A stretch of 64,000 bases of DNA from positions 1,860,001 through 1,924,000 of the forward strand of contig NZ_JAKUDO010000001.1 of assembly GCF_022436485.1 (NCBI RefSeq), given 5' to 3'. The notes under the pieces are model-generated. The model searched no databases, was not told where the DNA came from, and worked only from the letters and a program-made list of their open reading frames with translations. How positions within the stretch are numbered: position 1 is the stretch's first letter; each line of letters opens with the position of its first letter. The translations under genes were made by a program, and so were the position numbers. Origin of the DNA: Agrococcus sp. ARC_14 (GTDB taxonomy: Bacteria > Actinomycetota > Actinomycetes > Actinomycetales > Microbacteriaceae). This document shows positions 53,740-63,885 of the stretch, piece by piece.

Positions 53740-55331
53740 CGCGCCGCAGCGGCGAGGAGCCGATCGAGGCCCTCGTCCAGGTCATCGAGCGTGAGCGTCA
53801 GCACGGGGCGTCCGTGCTCGGCGAGCACGCTCGCGTCGCCGGCGGCCTGCGCCTGGATCAGCTGGCCGAACGTGAACGGCCGACCCGGGATGTCGAGATC
53901 CTCGTGCGGCGTGCCGAGCAGCTGCAGGAACACGCCGTCGGGCGTGCCGCCCTTGTGGAACTGCCCGGTGGAGTGCAGGAAGCGCGGGCCCCAGCCGAAC
54001 GTGACGGGGCGGCCGGTGCGCGCCGCGAACGCCTGACGCAGGCGCTCGAAGCGCGGCTGGCCGGAGCGGTCGAGGTAGGCGTGGATCGCCACGTAGCCGC
54101 CGTCGCCGAGCTGCGCGAGCAGGGCGTCGATGGATGCGTCGACCGTGTCGAGCGCGACGGCGTCTGTGCCGCGCACCTCGATGCCGCCATCGACGGCGAC
54201 GGGCGCCGCAGGGGGCTTGAGGTCGTCGAGCAGGCCGCGGGCCGCGATCTTCGCCGACTCCACGTCGGGCTGGTCGAACGGGTTGATGCCGAGGATGCGT
54301 CCTGCGACGGCGACCGCGAACTCCCACACGAGCAGCTGCGCGCCGAGCGTGCCGGCGACCTCCACCTCGCCGTCGGCGACCTCGCGCGCCTCGCGCGCGG
54401 AGCCGACGAGCCGGATGACCTGCAGGTCTGCCAGGCCGGCGGAGAGCTCGGGGGCGTCCTTCTCGAGCACGACGGGGAGCAGGCCCAGTCCCTCCTTGCC
54501 GGTCGACTCGGCGATGAGCTGCTCGGCCCACTCGCCGAGGCCCACGATGTGCGTGCCGTCGGTGACGATGCCGGTCTTGTCGCGCAGCGGCTTGGTGGCT
54601 GCGATGGCCGCGGCCAGCTGCAGGCCGGGGTTGTCGTCCGCGTCCTCGCTGATCTCCGGCAGCACCGCGATCGCCTCATCGATGAGCTCGCGCACGTCGA
54701 CGCCGGCGAGGCCGGAGGGCACGATGCCGAAGGCCGTCAGCGCCGAGTATCGGCCGCCGACGTTGGGGTCGGCGTTGAACACGCGGTAGCCGGCGCGCCG
54801 GGCGTCGGCGTCGAGCGGCGAGCCCGGGTCGGTCACCACGATGATGCGGTCTGCCGGATCGATCCCGACCTCGCGGTACGCGGCCTCGAAGGCCCTGCGC
54901 TGGCTGTCGGTCTCGAGCGTGGAGCCCGACTTCGACGAGACCACGAGCGCCGTGCGGGCGATCCCGTCGCGGAGCGCGCGGCGCACCTGGCCAGGCTCGG
55001 TCGAGTCGAGCACGGTCAGGTCGACGCCCTCGGTGCGGGTGATGACCTCCGGTGCGAGCGACGAGCCGCCCATGCCGGCGAGCGCGATGCGGTCGACGCC
55101 CTGCTCGCGGAGCTGCTTGCGCAGCGCCTCGATGTCGTCGACGAGGCCGCGGCTGCCCGCTGCCGCCTCGATCCAGCCGAGCCGGATCGCTGCCTCGGCC
55201 TCAGCGGCCTCGCCCCAGAGGGTCGCGTCGCCGGAGACGAGGCGACCGGCGACGCCGTCGGCCACGAGCTGCGGCACGACTCGCTCGATGGCCTCGGCTG
55301 CGGCGCCGGAGGCCGTGATCGTGAACGTCAT
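53736..55331 (-). CDS. pgi: Glucose-6-phosphate isomerase
   Basis: Pgi interconverts glucose 6-phosphate and fructose 6-phosphate, joining this pentose phosphate operon to glycolysis. The 531-residue protein shows [25 protein letters not shown], the central [17 protein letters not shown] and [10 protein letters not shown]. This is the form found next to transaldolase in actinobacteria (in some genomes fused to it); here tal and pgi are separate and overlap by 4 bp. The start at 55331 gives a protein of typical length. Confidence 0.95.
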   Translation of the reverse strand: MTFTITASGAAAEAIERVVPQLVADGVAGRLVSGDATLWGEAAEAEAAIRLGWIEAAAGSRGLVDDIEALRKQLREQGVDRIALAGMGGSSLAPEVITRTEGVDLTVLDSTEPGQVRRALRDGIARTALVVSSKSGSTLETDSQRRAFEAAYREVGIDPADRIIVVTDPGSPLDADARRAGYRVFNADPNVGGRYSALTAFGIVPSGLAGVDVRELIDEAIAVLPEISEDADDNPGLQLAAAIAATKPLRDKTGIVTDGTHIVGLGEWAEQLIAESTGKEGLGLLPVVLEKDAPELSAGLADLQVIRLVGSAREAREVADGEVEVAGTLGAQLLVWEFAVAVAGRILGINPFDQPDVESAKIAARGLLDDLKPPAAPVAVDGGIEVRGTDAVALDTVDASIDALLAQLGDGGYVAIHAYLDRSGQPRFERLRQAFAARTGRPVTFGWGPRFLHSTGQFHKGGTPDGVFLQLLGTPHEDLDIPGRPFTFGQLIQAQAAGDASVLAEHGRPVLTLTLDDLDEGLDRLLAAAAR

Positions 55332-56443
55332 CGCTCGGCTCCCGGGTGGTCGATGTGGTCCTGCACCGTCTGCACGAGCTCCCCCCACGAGGCGTCGAAC
55401 TTCTCGAGCCCCTCGGTCTCGAGCAGCGCGACGACATCCGTGTACGAGACGCCGACGCTGTCGAGCGCGTCGAGCACGCCCTCGGCGTCGTCGAAGCCGC
55501 TTGCGATCGTGTCGCCAGTGACGCGGCCGTGGTCGGCCAGCGCCTCGAGCGTCTTCTCGGGCATCGTGTTGACCGTCTGCGGCGCGACCAGCTCGGTCAC
55601 GTAGAGCGTGTCCGGCAGCGAGGGGTCCTTGACGCCGGTCGAGGCCCACAGCGGACGCTGCGTGTTGGCGCCTGCAGCGAGCAGCGTCTGCGCGCGCTCG
55701 GTGGAGAAGGCCTCCTGCCAGACGCGGTAGGCGAGGCGGGCGTTCGCGATGCCCGCCTTGCTCTTGAGCGCCGTCGCCTCCTCGGTGCCGATCGCATCGA
55801 GTCGCTTGTCGATCTCGCTGTCGACGCGCGACACGAAGAACGAGGCGACCGAGTGGATCTTCGACAGGTCGATGCCGGCCTGCTGCGCGCGCTCGAGCCC
55901 CGTGAGGTAGGCGTTGATGACGTCGCGGTAGCGGTCGAGCGAGAAGATCAGCGTCACGTTGACGCTGATGCCTGCTGCGGTCGTCGTGGCGATCGCCTCG
56001 AGGCCCTCCTGCGTCGCGGGGATCTTGATCAGCACGTTCTCGCGGGCGACGCGCTCGTGCAGCGCCGCGGCCTGCGCGATCGTGCCTGCCGTGTCGCGGG
56101 CGAGGCCCGGCTCGACCTCGATCGAGACGCGGCCGTCCACGCCGCCCGACTGCGTGTAGACGTCGGCGAAGATGTCGCAGGCATCCGCCACGTCAGAGGT
56201 GGTCAGCGCGGTGATGACCTCGTCGACGGTCGCGCCGTTCCCGGCGAGCTCCCGCACGGCCGCCTCGTAGGACTCGCCTGCGGCGATCGCATTCGCGAAG
56301 ATCGTCGGGTTGGTGGTCACGCCAACGACGTTCCGCTCCGTGATGAGCGCAGCGAGGCTGCCGCTGGTGAGGCGCTCGCGTGAGAGGTCGTCGAGCCAGA
56401 TGCTGACGCCGGCGGCGCTGAGGGCTGTGGTGTTCTCGTTCAT
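55328..56443 (-). CDS. tal: Transaldolase
   Basis: Transaldolase moves a dihydroxyacetone unit between sugar phosphates in the non-oxidative pentose phosphate pathway. The 371-residue protein is the longer actinobacterial form. It has [22 protein letters not shown], the Schiff-base Lys140 in [12 protein letters not shown], and [12 protein letters not shown]. The ATG at 56443 follows a strong GGAGGCAAGGAT. tkt ends 20 bp upstream, and pgi overlaps the 3' end. Confidence 0.97.
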   Translation of the reverse strand: MNENTTALSAAGVSIWLDDLSRERLTSGSLAALITERNVVGVTTNPTIFANAIAAGESYEAAVRELAGNGATVDEVITALTTSDVADACDIFADVYTQSGGVDGRVSIEVEPGLARDTAGTIAQAAALHERVARENVLIKIPATQEGLEAIATTTAAGISVNVTLIFSLDRYRDVINAYLTGLERAQQAGIDLSKIHSVASFFVSRVDSEIDKRLDAIGTEEATALKSKAGIANARLAYRVWQEAFSTERAQTLLAAGANTQRPLWASTGVKDPSLPDTLYVTELVAPQTVNTMPEKTLEALADHGRVTGDTIASGFDDAEGVLDALDSVGVSYTDVVALLETEGLEKFDASWGELVQTVQDHIDHPGAER

Positions 56444-56463
56444 ATCCTTGCCTCCTGGCTCGC

Positions 56464-58578
56464 TCAGCGAGCCGCTTCGATGGATGCGCGAGCGGCCTCG
56501 ACCACGGCCTCTGCCGTGAAGCCGAACTCGCGGAACAGGGTCTGGTAGTCGGCGCTGGCGCCGAAGTGGTCGATCGCGACCGTGCGGCCGGCGTCGCCGA
56601 CGATGCCGTGCCAGCTGAGCGCCGAGCCGGCCTCGACCGACACGCGGGCCTTGACGGCTGCGGGCAGCACCGAGGCGCGGTACGCCTCCGGCTGCTCCGC
56701 GAACCACTCGAGCGAGGGTGCAGCGACGACGCGCGCAGCGATGCCGTCAGCCTGCAGCTGCTCGCGTGCGGCGAGCGCGAGCTGGACCTCGGAGCCGGTC
56801 GCGATGAGCAGCACGTCGGGGGAGCCGCCGGCCGCCTCTGCGAGCACGTAGGCACCCTTCGCGATGTTCGACGCGGCCGCCAGCGTGTCGCCGGATGCCT
56901 CGCCATCGCCGCGCTCGAGCACCGGCAGGTTCTGGCGCGTCAGCGCGATGCCCACCGGACGGTCGCGGCGCTCGAGGATGGTCTTCCACGCCCACGCGGT
57001 CTCGTTGGCGTCCGAGGGGCGCACGACCTCGAATCCGGGGATCGCGCGCAGCGTGGCGAGCTGCTCGACCGGCTGGTGCGTCGGGCCGTCCTCGCCGAGC
57101 GCCACCGAGTCGTGCGTCCAGACGAAGATCGGGTGCACGCCCATGAGCGCGGCCAGGCGCAGCGCGGGGCGCTGGTAGTCACTGAAGATCAGGAACGTGC
57201 CGCCGTAGACGCGCGTCGGGCCGTGCAGCACGATGCCGTTGAGGATCGCCGCCATGGCGTGCTCGCGGATGCCGAAGTGCAGCGTGCGGCCCGCTGCGGA
57301 TGCGTGGGGCCACGCGGTCGTGCCGTGCTCGGCCGGTGCGAACGAGCCCTTGCCCTCGAGCGTGGTGTTGTTCGACTCGGCGAGGTCGGCGGAGCCGCCC
57401 CAGAGCTCAGGGAGCACCTCGGCGAGGGCGTTGAGCACCTTGCCCGATGCGGCACGGGTGGAGACCTCGGTGCCTGCCTCGAACACGGGCAGCGCATCCT
57501 CGACGCCGTCCGGCAGCGCGCCGGTGAGCAGGCGGTCGAGCAGCGCCTTGCGCTCGGGCTGCGCAGCGGCCCAGGCGTCGAAGCGGCCCTGCCAGGCGTG
57601 GCGCGCCTGCTGGGCGCGCTCGGCGGCGTTGCCGCGCGTGTAGGACAGCACGGCGTCGTCGACCTGGAACGACTGCTCGGGGTCGAAGCCCAGCACCTGC
57701 TTGACGGCAGCGACCTCGTCCGTGCCCAGCTTCGAGCCGTGGATCTTGCCCGTGCCCTGCTTGCTCGGGGCGGGCCATCCGATGATCGTCTTCAGGATCA
57801 CGAGCGACGGCTTGCCGGTCTCGGCCTTCGCCTGCTCGATGGCGGTGTGCAGCGCGTCGACGTCCTCGACGTAGTCGTTCGCGGTGGGGTCGTCGCCCTG
57901 GCGCCACGAGACCTCGAGCACCTGCCAGCCGTAGGCCTCGTAGCGGCCCTTGACGTCTTCGGTGAAGGCGATGTTGACGTCGTCCTCGATCGAGATCGCG
58001 TTGGAGTCGTAGATCGCGATCAGGCGACCGAGCTGCTGGTGGCCGGCGAGCGACCCGGCCTCGCTCGTGACGCCCTCCTGCAGGTCGCCGTCGCCGGCGA
58101 TCACGTAGGTGTAGTGGTCGAACGGGCTCGCGCCCTCTGCCGTGTCGGGGTCGAGCAGCGAGCGCTCGAAGCGCTGCGCGTAGGCGAAGCCGACAGCGGA
58201 TGCGAGCCCCTGGCCGAGCGGGCCGGTCGTGATCTCGACGCCCTTGGTGTGGCCGTACTCGGGGTGGCCGGGCGTGAGGGATCCCCACGTGCGGAGCGAG
58301 GAGATGTCGCTCTTCTCGAGGCCTGAGCCGGTCAGGTAGAGCTGGATGTACTGCGTCAGCGAGGAGTGGCCGACGGAGAGGATGAACCGGTCGCGGCCGA
58401 GCCACGTGTCATCGGCCGGGTCGCGGTCCATGACCTTCTGGAACAGCAGGTGCGCGACGGGCGCGAGGCTCATCGCCGTGCCCGGGTGGCCGTTGCCGAC
58501 CTTCTCCACGGCGTCGGCCGCGAGCACGCGCGCGGTGTCGACTGCCTGCTGGTCGTTGGGGGTCCATTCGAATGCCAA
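56464..58578 (-). CDS. tkt: Transketolase
   Basis: Transketolase moves two-carbon units using thiamine diphosphate. The 704-residue protein has [13 protein letters not shown], the cofactor-binding [33 protein letters not shown] in the pyrimidine-binding domain and [11 protein letters not shown] in the C-terminal domain. I place the start at TTG 58578 because AAGGAG lies 5 nt upstream and the product begins (M)[22 protein letters not shown], as the family does; no in-frame ATG or GTG fits. It is the first gene of the minus-strand operon. Confidence 0.95.
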   Translation of the reverse strand: MAFEWTPNDQQAVDTARVLAADAVEKVGNGHPGTAMSLAPVAHLLFQKVMDRDPADDTWLGRDRFILSVGHSSLTQYIQLYLTGSGLEKSDISSLRTWGSLTPGHPEYGHTKGVEITTGPLGQGLASAVGFAYAQRFERSLLDPDTAEGASPFDHYTYVIAGDGDLQEGVTSEAGSLAGHQQLGRLIAIYDSNAISIEDDVNIAFTEDVKGRYEAYGWQVLEVSWRQGDDPTANDYVEDVDALHTAIEQAKAETGKPSLVILKTIIGWPAPSKQGTGKIHGSKLGTDEVAAVKQVLGFDPEQSFQVDDAVLSYTRGNAAERAQQARHAWQGRFDAWAAAQPERKALLDRLLTGALPDGVEDALPVFEAGTEVSTRAASGKVLNALAEVLPELWGGSADLAESNNTTLEGKGSFAPAEHGTTAWPHASAAGRTLHFGIREHAMAAILNGIVLHGPTRVYGGTFLIFSDYQRPALRLAALMGVHPIFVWTHDSVALGEDGPTHQPVEQLATLRAIPGFEVVRPSDANETAWAWKTILERRDRPVGIALTRQNLPVLERGDGEASGDTLAAASNIAKGAYVLAEAAGGSPDVLLIATGSEVQLALAAREQLQADGIAARVVAAPSLEWFAEQPEAYRASVLPAAVKARVSVEAGSALSWHGIVGDAGRTVAIDHFGASADYQTLFREFGFTAEAVVEAARASIEAAR

Positions 58579-58648
58579 GGAGGCTCCTTCATCGGGCGGC
58601 CCGCGCGGAAGTGGAGGACCGCGGCGGGGCGGACTTTGCGACCTGTCC

Positions 58649-58654
58649 AGCATA
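58649..58654 (-). promoter_or_regulatory. Possible tkt -10 box (TATGCT)
   Basis: On the minus strand TATGCT lies about 70 bp before the tkt TTG start. No -35 is clear. It is back to back with the ctaB box. Confidence 0.45.
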
Positions 58655-58711
58655 GTGAGCAAGCGCATCCGCCTCCGATCCGATTCCCGCATCATGACCT
58701 CGCGCGTCAGA

Positions 58712-58717
58712 TAGGAT
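58712..58717 (+). promoter_or_regulatory. ctaB -10 box TAGGAT
   Basis: TAGGAT lies 50 bp before the ctaB ATG. The 190-bp divergent region between tkt and ctaB holds this and the tkt box; no operator repeat stands out. Confidence 0.5.
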
Positions 58718-58767
58718 GAAGGCTGGCCTTCGAGCCATGTCGACCTCTCCTGAACGGATCCCGCTGC

Positions 58768-59712
58768 ATGTCCAACGCGACTTCGCCCGGCGTCACCACG
58801 CCTGTGGACGGAGGGCGGCAGCAGGAGTCGCGGATCGCGATCAAGGCGAAGGCCTACGTCGCGCTGACCAAGCCGCGCGTCATCGAGCTGCTGCTCGTGA
58901 CGGCGCTGCCGACGATGTTCCTCGCGGCTGGCGGTGTGCCCCCGCTGGGGGCGCTGACGGCGACGCTCATCGGCGGCTTCCTGAGCGCCGGCAGCGCGAA
59001 CGCGTTCAACATGATCCTCGATCGAGACATCGATCGCGTGATGCACCGCACGCAGCAGCGCCCGCTCGTGACCGGCACGCTCTCGGTCACCGAGGCGCGC
59101 GTGTTCGCCTGGACGCTCGCGGTCGTCTCCACGGTCGTGCTCGCCCTCTTCGCCACCTGGCTCGCTGCGGCGCTGTCGGTGGCGGCGATCGCCTTCTACG
59201 TGCTGATCTACACGATGCTGCTGAAGCGCCGCACCGAGCAGAACATCGTCTGGGGCGGCATCGCCGGATGCTTCCCGGTCGTGATCGGCTGGGCCGGCGT
59301 GACGGGCACGCTCGACTGGCCCGCGTGGATCCTCTTCACGCTCGTCTTCCTCTGGACCCCGGCGCACTACTGGCCGCTGTCGATGAAGTACCGCAACGAC
59401 TACGAGGCCGCCCACGTGCCGATGCTGGGCGTCGTGCGCGGCAAGCACATGGTCGGCATCCAGGTGATCCTCTACGCGTGGGCCTCGCTCGCCTGCACGC
59501 TGCTGCTGATCCCGGTCGGCGGCATGGGGCTGCTCTACTCGGGCGTCGCGATCATCGCGGGCGCCTGGTTCGTCGGTGAGGCGCACGGGCTCTACAGCCG
59601 TGCGATCCAGGGTGTGGCCGAGCTGCGTCCGATGCGTGTCTTCCACGCCTCGAACACCTACCTGACGCTGGTCTTCCTCGCGGTCGGCGTCGACCCGCTG
59701 CTGCCCTTCTAG
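58768..59712 (+). CDS. ctaB: Protoheme IX farnesyltransferase (heme O synthase)
   Basis: CtaB adds a farnesyl group to heme B, making heme O for cytochrome oxidases. The 314-residue UbiA-family membrane protein has about nine hydrophobic segments. The prenyl-binding motif NMILDRDIDRVMHRTQQRPL and the second acidic motif region (HYWPLSMKYRNDYEAAHVPM) are present. The ATG gives the family N-terminus with a polar 30-residue lead. ctaA, the next enzyme, lies 2 kb away on the opposite strand. Confidence 0.96.
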   Translation: MSNATSPGVTTPVDGGRQQESRIAIKAKAYVALTKPRVIELLLVTALPTMFLAAGGVPPLGALTATLIGGFLSAGSANAFNMILDRDIDRVMHRTQQRPLVTGTLSVTEARVFAWTLAVVSTVVLALFATWLAAALSVAAIAFYVLIYTMLLKRRTEQNIVWGGIAGCFPVVIGWAGVTGTLDWPAWILFTLVFLWTPAHYWPLSMKYRNDYEAAHVPMLGVVRGKHMVGIQVILYAWASLACTLLLIPVGGMGLLYSGVAIIAGAWFVGEAHGLYSRAIQGVAELRPMRVFHASNTYLTLVFLAVGVDPLLPF

Positions 59713-59768
59713 CAATTGCTCCCTGAGCCGCTTCATCGCCGAAGTCCGCAGAGCGTGTCGAAGGGCGC
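59713..59768. repeat. Intergenic element between convergent ctaB and GNAT gene
   Basis: The 56-bp gap contains CCTGAGCC and GTCGAAGGGCGCTCAG, which resemble the 'CCTGAG...GTCGAAGG' short repeats scattered between convergent actinobacterial genes. Only one copy is in the window, so its repeat nature is from general knowledge. Confidence 0.35.
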
Positions 59769-60275
59769 TCAGCGCACCTCGTACTTGAAGCCGCGGTGCG
59801 AGCCGACGAAGCCGAGTCGCTCGTAGAAGCGATGCGCGTCGACGCGCTGCTGGTCCGACGTGAGCTGCACGAGGGAGCAGCCTGTGGCCCGGGCGGCAGC
59901 GCCCATCGCCCACCGCATCATCGCTCTGCCGAGGCCCGCAGACCGGTGGGCGGCACCGACGCGCACGGCCTCGATGAGCAGGCGCGTCGTGCCGCGCCGA
60001 GCCAGTCCGGGGATGCGCGTCAGCTGCAGGGTCGCCACCACCGCATCGTGCCCGTCGACCGCCACCACGATCTCGTTCGACGGCTCGGCGACAGCCTCGG
60101 CGAGGGCCGCCCGGTAGTCGTCGACAGCAGTCGCGTCATCGGTGTCGCCCCTGGCTGCGGCGATCGGGTCGTCCGCGAGCAGCGCGATCAGCGACGCGAG
60201 GTCGTCCGCCGTCGCGCGGCGCAGCCGATAGCCGGCGACGGGCAGCGCGCACGGCAGCTCGAGCGTGGCGATCAT
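59769..60275 (-). CDS. GNAT-family N-acetyltransferase
   Basis: A 168-residue acetyltransferase of the GNAT fold. The acetyl-CoA loop is seen in VGAAHRSAGLGRAMMRWA, and the C-terminal strand-helix in LVQLTSDQQRVDAHRFYERLGFV, a pattern common in enzymes acting on small amines or amino acids. The substrate is unknown. Its ATG lies 2 bp after the ppx stop on the same strand, so it is probably translated from the ppx transcript. Confidence 0.85.
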   Translation of the reverse strand: MIATLELPCALPVAGYRLRRATADDLASLIALLADDPIAAARGDTDDATAVDDYRAALAEAVAEPSNEIVVAVDGHDAVVATLQLTRIPGLARRGTTRLLIEAVRVGAAHRSAGLGRAMMRWAMGAAARATGCSLVQLTSDQQRVDAHRFYERLGFVGSHRGFKYEVR

Positions 60276-60277
60276 CG

Positions 60278-61312
60278 CTAGACCCGGTCGAGCATCTGCA
60301 GCAGCCTGCCCTCGCGCAGCGCCCAGGGGCTCACGTCGAGCTGCTTCACGCCGAACGCGCGCATGGTCTCCGACAGCACGATGCCGCCTGCCACGATCTG
60401 GAAGGTGCGATCCGGCGTGATGCCCGGCAGCGCGGCACGCGAGGCGGCGTCCATCTTCGCGAGCCTCGGCACCCAGTCGTCGAGCTGCTTGCGCGTGAGC
60501 ACGGCGCGATCGGCGTCGCCGACGCCCGGCATGAGGTTTCCGGCCAGTCGGGCAAGGGAGCGGATGGTCTTCGACGAGCCGATCACGTGGTCGGCGTGCC
60601 CGAAGGGCTTCACCTGCGCGACCGCGTCATCGAGCACGCCCTTGGCGTAGAGCCGCAGTGCGCGCTGATCCTGCGGCGTCGGGGGATCGGCGTGGAAGAA
60701 GCCCACGGTCGAGCGGCCGGCGCCCAGCGGCACCGAGAGCGCGACGTCGGGCTCCTCGTCCTGTCCGATCGCGATCTCGAGCGAGCCACCGCCGATGTCG
60801 AGCAGCAGGATCCGCCCTGCAGACCAGCCGAACCAGCGGCGCACGGCCAGGAAGGTCAGCCTCGCCTCGTCGGGCCCGGAGAGGATGTCGAGCGACACCT
60901 TCGCCTCGCGCTCGATGCGCGCGATCACCTGCTCGCCGTTGCTCGCCTCGCGCAGCGCGCTCGTCGCCATGACGACGAAGTCGTCGAGGTGCTCGCCGCG
61001 CGCGATCTCCGCGCACTCGCTGATCGCCGAGAGCAGCGCCGCGACGCCCTCGTCATCGATCGCGCCGTCCTCGCCGAGGTAGCGCATCAGCCGGAGCGTC
61101 AGCTTGTGCGACCGCTGCGGCACGGGACGACCGCCGAGCCGCACGTCGACGATGAGCAGGTGCACGGTGTTCGAGCCGATGTCGAGCACGCCGAGTCGGG
61201 TCCCGTGCTGGACGGCGCCCAGCGCGCCGTCCTCCGGCCGGGCGGTGCTCGGTGCACCCGTCTCGGGTGCAGCGGTGCCGTCGTGCTGCGGTCGGGCGAT
61301 GGAGCTCGTCAT
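60278..61312 (-). CDS. ppx: Ppx/GppA-family phosphatase
   Basis: A 344-residue protein of the exopolyphosphatase/guanosine pentaphosphate phosphatase family, in the ASKHA fold. Phosphate motifs are GVLDIGSNTVHLLIVDV and ILLLDIGGGSLEIAIG; the catalytic Glu is expected near MATSALREASNG. It is the short actinobacterial form without a C-terminal HD domain. Whether it acts on polyphosphate or (p)ppGpp cannot be told from sequence. The start at 61312 follows CAGGAT by 7 nt and leaves about 40 disordered residues before the core. Confidence 0.88.
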   Translation of the reverse strand: MTSSIARPQHDGTAAPETGAPSTARPEDGALGAVQHGTRLGVLDIGSNTVHLLIVDVRLGGRPVPQRSHKLTLRLMRYLGEDGAIDDEGVAALLSAISECAEIARGEHLDDFVVMATSALREASNGEQVIARIEREAKVSLDILSGPDEARLTFLAVRRWFGWSAGRILLLDIGGGSLEIAIGQDEEPDVALSVPLGAGRSTVGFFHADPPTPQDQRALRLYAKGVLDDAVAQVKPFGHADHVIGSSKTIRSLARLAGNLMPGVGDADRAVLTRKQLDDWVPRLAKMDAASRAALPGITPDRTFQIVAGGIVLSETMRAFGVKQLDVSPWALREGRLLQMLDRV

Positions 61313-61319
61313 GCGCCCG

Positions 61320-61325
61320 ATCCTG
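61320..61325 (-). promoter_or_regulatory. -10 box CAGGAT, leaderless start of ppx
   Basis: On the minus strand CAGGAT is followed by 7 nt and the ppx ATG. The box lies in the short gap after ctaA. Confidence 0.45.
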
Positions 61326-61328
61326 CCA

Positions 61329-62276
61329 TCAGGCCTCGGCGTGCGCCTCCGAGACCTGCCGTGCACCGCCTGCGCGGCCGACCCCATCCGTCGTCTGCGC
61401 ATCCCTCGACCCGACCGCCGCGGGCCGCAGCGACAGCACCACGGCGGCCCCGATCGCGGTCGTCACGACCGAGATCACCATGTGGATGCCGACCAGCAGG
61501 ATGGGCAGGCCGGTGTTCGACTGGATGATGCCGACCAGGATCTGCACCAGGATCACGCCGAGCAGCGCGAGCGTCCACCGCAGGTGCGCGCTCGGACCGC
61601 GCTTCGCCGCGAGCGCGACGACGGCGAGCACGAGCGCGAGCAGCGCGTAGCCCGGCCACGCGTGCACGTGCTGCATGATCGCCGGGTCGAGGCCGTTGCG
61701 GGCCGCGCCACCATCGCCCGCGTGCGGGCCCGATCCGGTCGTGAGCACGCCGACGGCGATCACGATGGCGAGCACGAGCGTCATGGCGTGCACGACCAGC
61801 GACTGCGACCTGGGCGCAGTGCGGGGTCCTGCCGGACCGACGACGACCTTCCAGGTGAGCACCGCAGAGATCGCCACCAGGATCACCGAGAGGAAGAAAT
61901 GGATGCCGACGGTGTCGGGCCGCAGATGCATCCAGACCACGACGGCACCGATGAGCGCCTGCGCGATCGTGAGCCCCACCACCAGCGAGGCGAGCAGCAC
62001 GATGGTCCTGCCGGCGCGCTTGCGCAGCGCCATGACGAGCAGGACGACGGCGAGCAAAACCACGATGCCGCCCCACACGCGGTTGGAGAACTCGATGATG
62101 CCGTGGATGCCCTGCTCTGGCACGGGCGTGAACGACTCGGGTGTGCAGTTGGGCCATTCCGAGCAGCCGAGCCCGGATCCCGTGAGTCGGACGGCGCCGC
62201 CGGTGCCGACGATGACGATCTGCGCCACCAGGGACGTCCAGGCCGCGACACCCAGGCTGCGTGAGCGCGTGAGCAA
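61329..62276 (-). CDS. ctaA: Heme A synthase (COX15/CtaA)
   Basis: CtaA oxidises heme O to heme A. The 315-residue protein has about eight hydrophobic segments and the conserved GGAVRLTGSGLGCSEWPNC near the N-terminus, EFSNRVWGG, GIHFFLS and MQHVHAWPGY, which hold heme-ligand histidines. The start appears to be TTG at 62276, with AGGAG upstream on the minus strand. The protein ends in a polar tail of about 25 residues. It is divergent from the suf operon. Confidence 0.94.
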   Translation of the reverse strand: MLTRSRSLGVAAWTSLVAQIVIVGTGGAVRLTGSGLGCSEWPNCTPESFTPVPEQGIHGIIEFSNRVWGGIVVLLAVVLLVMALRKRAGRTIVLLASLVVGLTIAQALIGAVVVWMHLRPDTVGIHFFLSVILVAISAVLTWKVVVGPAGPRTAPRSQSLVVHAMTLVLAIVIAVGVLTTGSGPHAGDGGAARNGLDPAIMQHVHAWPGYALLALVLAVVALAAKRGPSAHLRWTLALLGVILVQILVGIIQSNTGLPILLVGIHMVISVVTTAIGAAVVLSLRPAAVGSRDAQTTDGVGRAGGARQVSEAHAEA

Positions 62277-62301
62277 GATGCACCTCTCCTGCCGTTCGCG
62301 A

Positions 62302-62307
62302 TAGGAT
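62302..62307 (+). promoter_or_regulatory. suf operon -10 box TAGGAT
   Basis: TAGGAT lies 159 bp before sufB, so the transcript has a leader of about 150 nt. The leader includes a GGAGCC-CATC-GGCTCC hairpin near its 5' end and a GC-rich inverted repeat around 62385. No sufR gene precedes sufB here. Confidence 0.5.
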
Positions 62308-62465
62308 CATGGGGAGCCCATCGGCTCCGAACCCCCGTGCCGCAAGAAGCGGCGAGGCATGTGCGAAGGCCCTTCATTATGGCCCGACCGCGGCGGTCCG
62401 GGAGCCGCGCGGAATGCCACGGAGCACCGCCGGGTTGTAGATGTGAAGCGTAAGAAGGGGGAGCG

Positions 62466-63884
62466 ATGTCTGATGTCTTGATCGACCGGCCCGAGCTCGA
62501 GAGTCTGGGGCAGTACGAATTCGGCTGGCATGACTCCGACGAGGCCGGAGCAATCGCGAAGCGCGGCCTGAGCGAGCAGGTGGTGCGTGAGATCTCCGCA
62601 CTGAAGTCCGAGAGCGACTGGATGCTCGAGCGCCGCCTCAAGGGGCTGCAGCTGTTCGAGCGCAAGCCGATGCCGACGTGGGGTGCCGACATCTCCGGCA
62701 TCGACTTCGACAACATCAAGTACTTCGTGCGCTCCACCGAGCGCCAGGCGCAGACCTGGGAAGACCTGCCTGAGGACATCCGAAACACCTACGACCGCCT
62801 CGGCATCCCGGAGGCTGAGAAGAAGCGGCTCGTCTCCGGCGTCGCCGCGCAGTACGAGTCGGAGGTGGTGTTCCACTCGATCCAGAAGGATCTGGAGGAG
62901 CAGGGCGTCATCTTCATGGACACCGACACGGCGCTCAAGGAGCACCCGGAGTTCTTCGAGGAGTACTTCGGCACCATCATCCCGTCCGGCGACAACAAGT
63001 TCGCTGCGCTGAACACTGCCGTGTGGTCCGGTGGCTCCTTCGTGTACGTGCCCAAGGGCGTCCACGTGGAGATCCCGCTGCAGGCCTACTTCCGCATCAA
63101 CACCGAGAACATGGGCCAGTTCGAGCGCACGCTCATCATCGCGGACGAGGGCTCGTACGTGCACTACATCGAGGGCTGCACCGCCCCGATCTACTCGTCT
63201 GACTCGCTGCACTCCGCGGTCGTCGAGATCGTCGTGAAGAAGAACGCCCGCGTGCGCTACACGACCATCCAGAACTGGTCGAACAACGTCTACAACCTCG
63301 TCACCAAGCGCGCCATCGCAGAAGAGGGCGCGACGATGGAGTGGATCGACGGCAACATCGGCTCCAAGGTCACCATGAAGTACCCGTCGATCTACCTGGT
63401 CGGCGAGCGCGCGAAGGGCGAGACGCTCTCGGTGGCCTTCGCCGGCCCCGGTCAGCACCAGGACGCCGGCGCGAAGATGATCCACATGGCGCCGTACACG
63501 ACGTCGTCGATCGTCTCGAAGTCGATCGCCCGAGGTGGTGGCCGCGCCGGCTACCGCGGCGAGGTGCGGGTGGATGCGAACGCGCACCACTCGGCCAACA
63601 GCGTCGTCTGCGACGCGCTGCTGGTCGACACGCAGTCGCGATCCGACACCTACCCCTCCATCGACATCCGTGTCGATGACGTGGTGCTCGGTCACGAGGC
63701 GACGGTGTCGAAGGTCAGCGCGGAGCAGCTGTTCTACCTGATGTCGCGCGGTCTCGAGGAGACCGAGGCCATGGCCATGATCGTGCGCGGGTTCATCGAG
63801 CCGATCGCCCGCGAGCTGCCGATGGAGTACGCGCTCGAGCTCAACAAGCTCATCGAGATGAGCATGGAAGGATCCGTCGGCTGA
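62466..63884 (+). CDS. sufB: Fe-S cluster assembly protein SufB
   Basis: SufB is the scaffold subunit of the SufBC2D complex where new Fe-S clusters form. The 472-residue protein has the expected N-terminal helical part and the long right-handed beta-helix, with [35 protein letters not shown] and the conserved Cys in [15 protein letters not shown]. The ATG follows AAGAAGGGGGAGCG, an excellent Shine-Dalgarno. There is no intein, unlike mycobacterial SufB. sufD starts one base after its stop. Confidence 0.97.
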   Translation: MSDVLIDRPELESLGQYEFGWHDSDEAGAIAKRGLSEQVVREISALKSESDWMLERRLKGLQLFERKPMPTWGADISGIDFDNIKYFVRSTERQAQTWEDLPEDIRNTYDRLGIPEAEKKRLVSGVAAQYESEVVFHSIQKDLEEQGVIFMDTDTALKEHPEFFEEYFGTIIPSGDNKFAALNTAVWSGGSFVYVPKGVHVEIPLQAYFRINTENMGQFERTLIIADEGSYVHYIEGCTAPIYSSDSLHSAVVEIVVKKNARVRYTTIQNWSNNVYNLVTKRAIAEEGATMEWIDGNIGSKVTMKYPSIYLVGERAKGETLSVAFAGPGQHQDAGAKMIHMAPYTTSSIVSKSIARGGGRAGYRGEVRVDANAHHSANSVVCDALLVDTQSRSDTYPSIDIRVDDVVLGHEATVSKVSAEQLFYLMSRGLEETEAMAMIVRGFIEPIARELPMEYALELNKLIEMSMEGSVG

Positions 63885-63885
63885 T

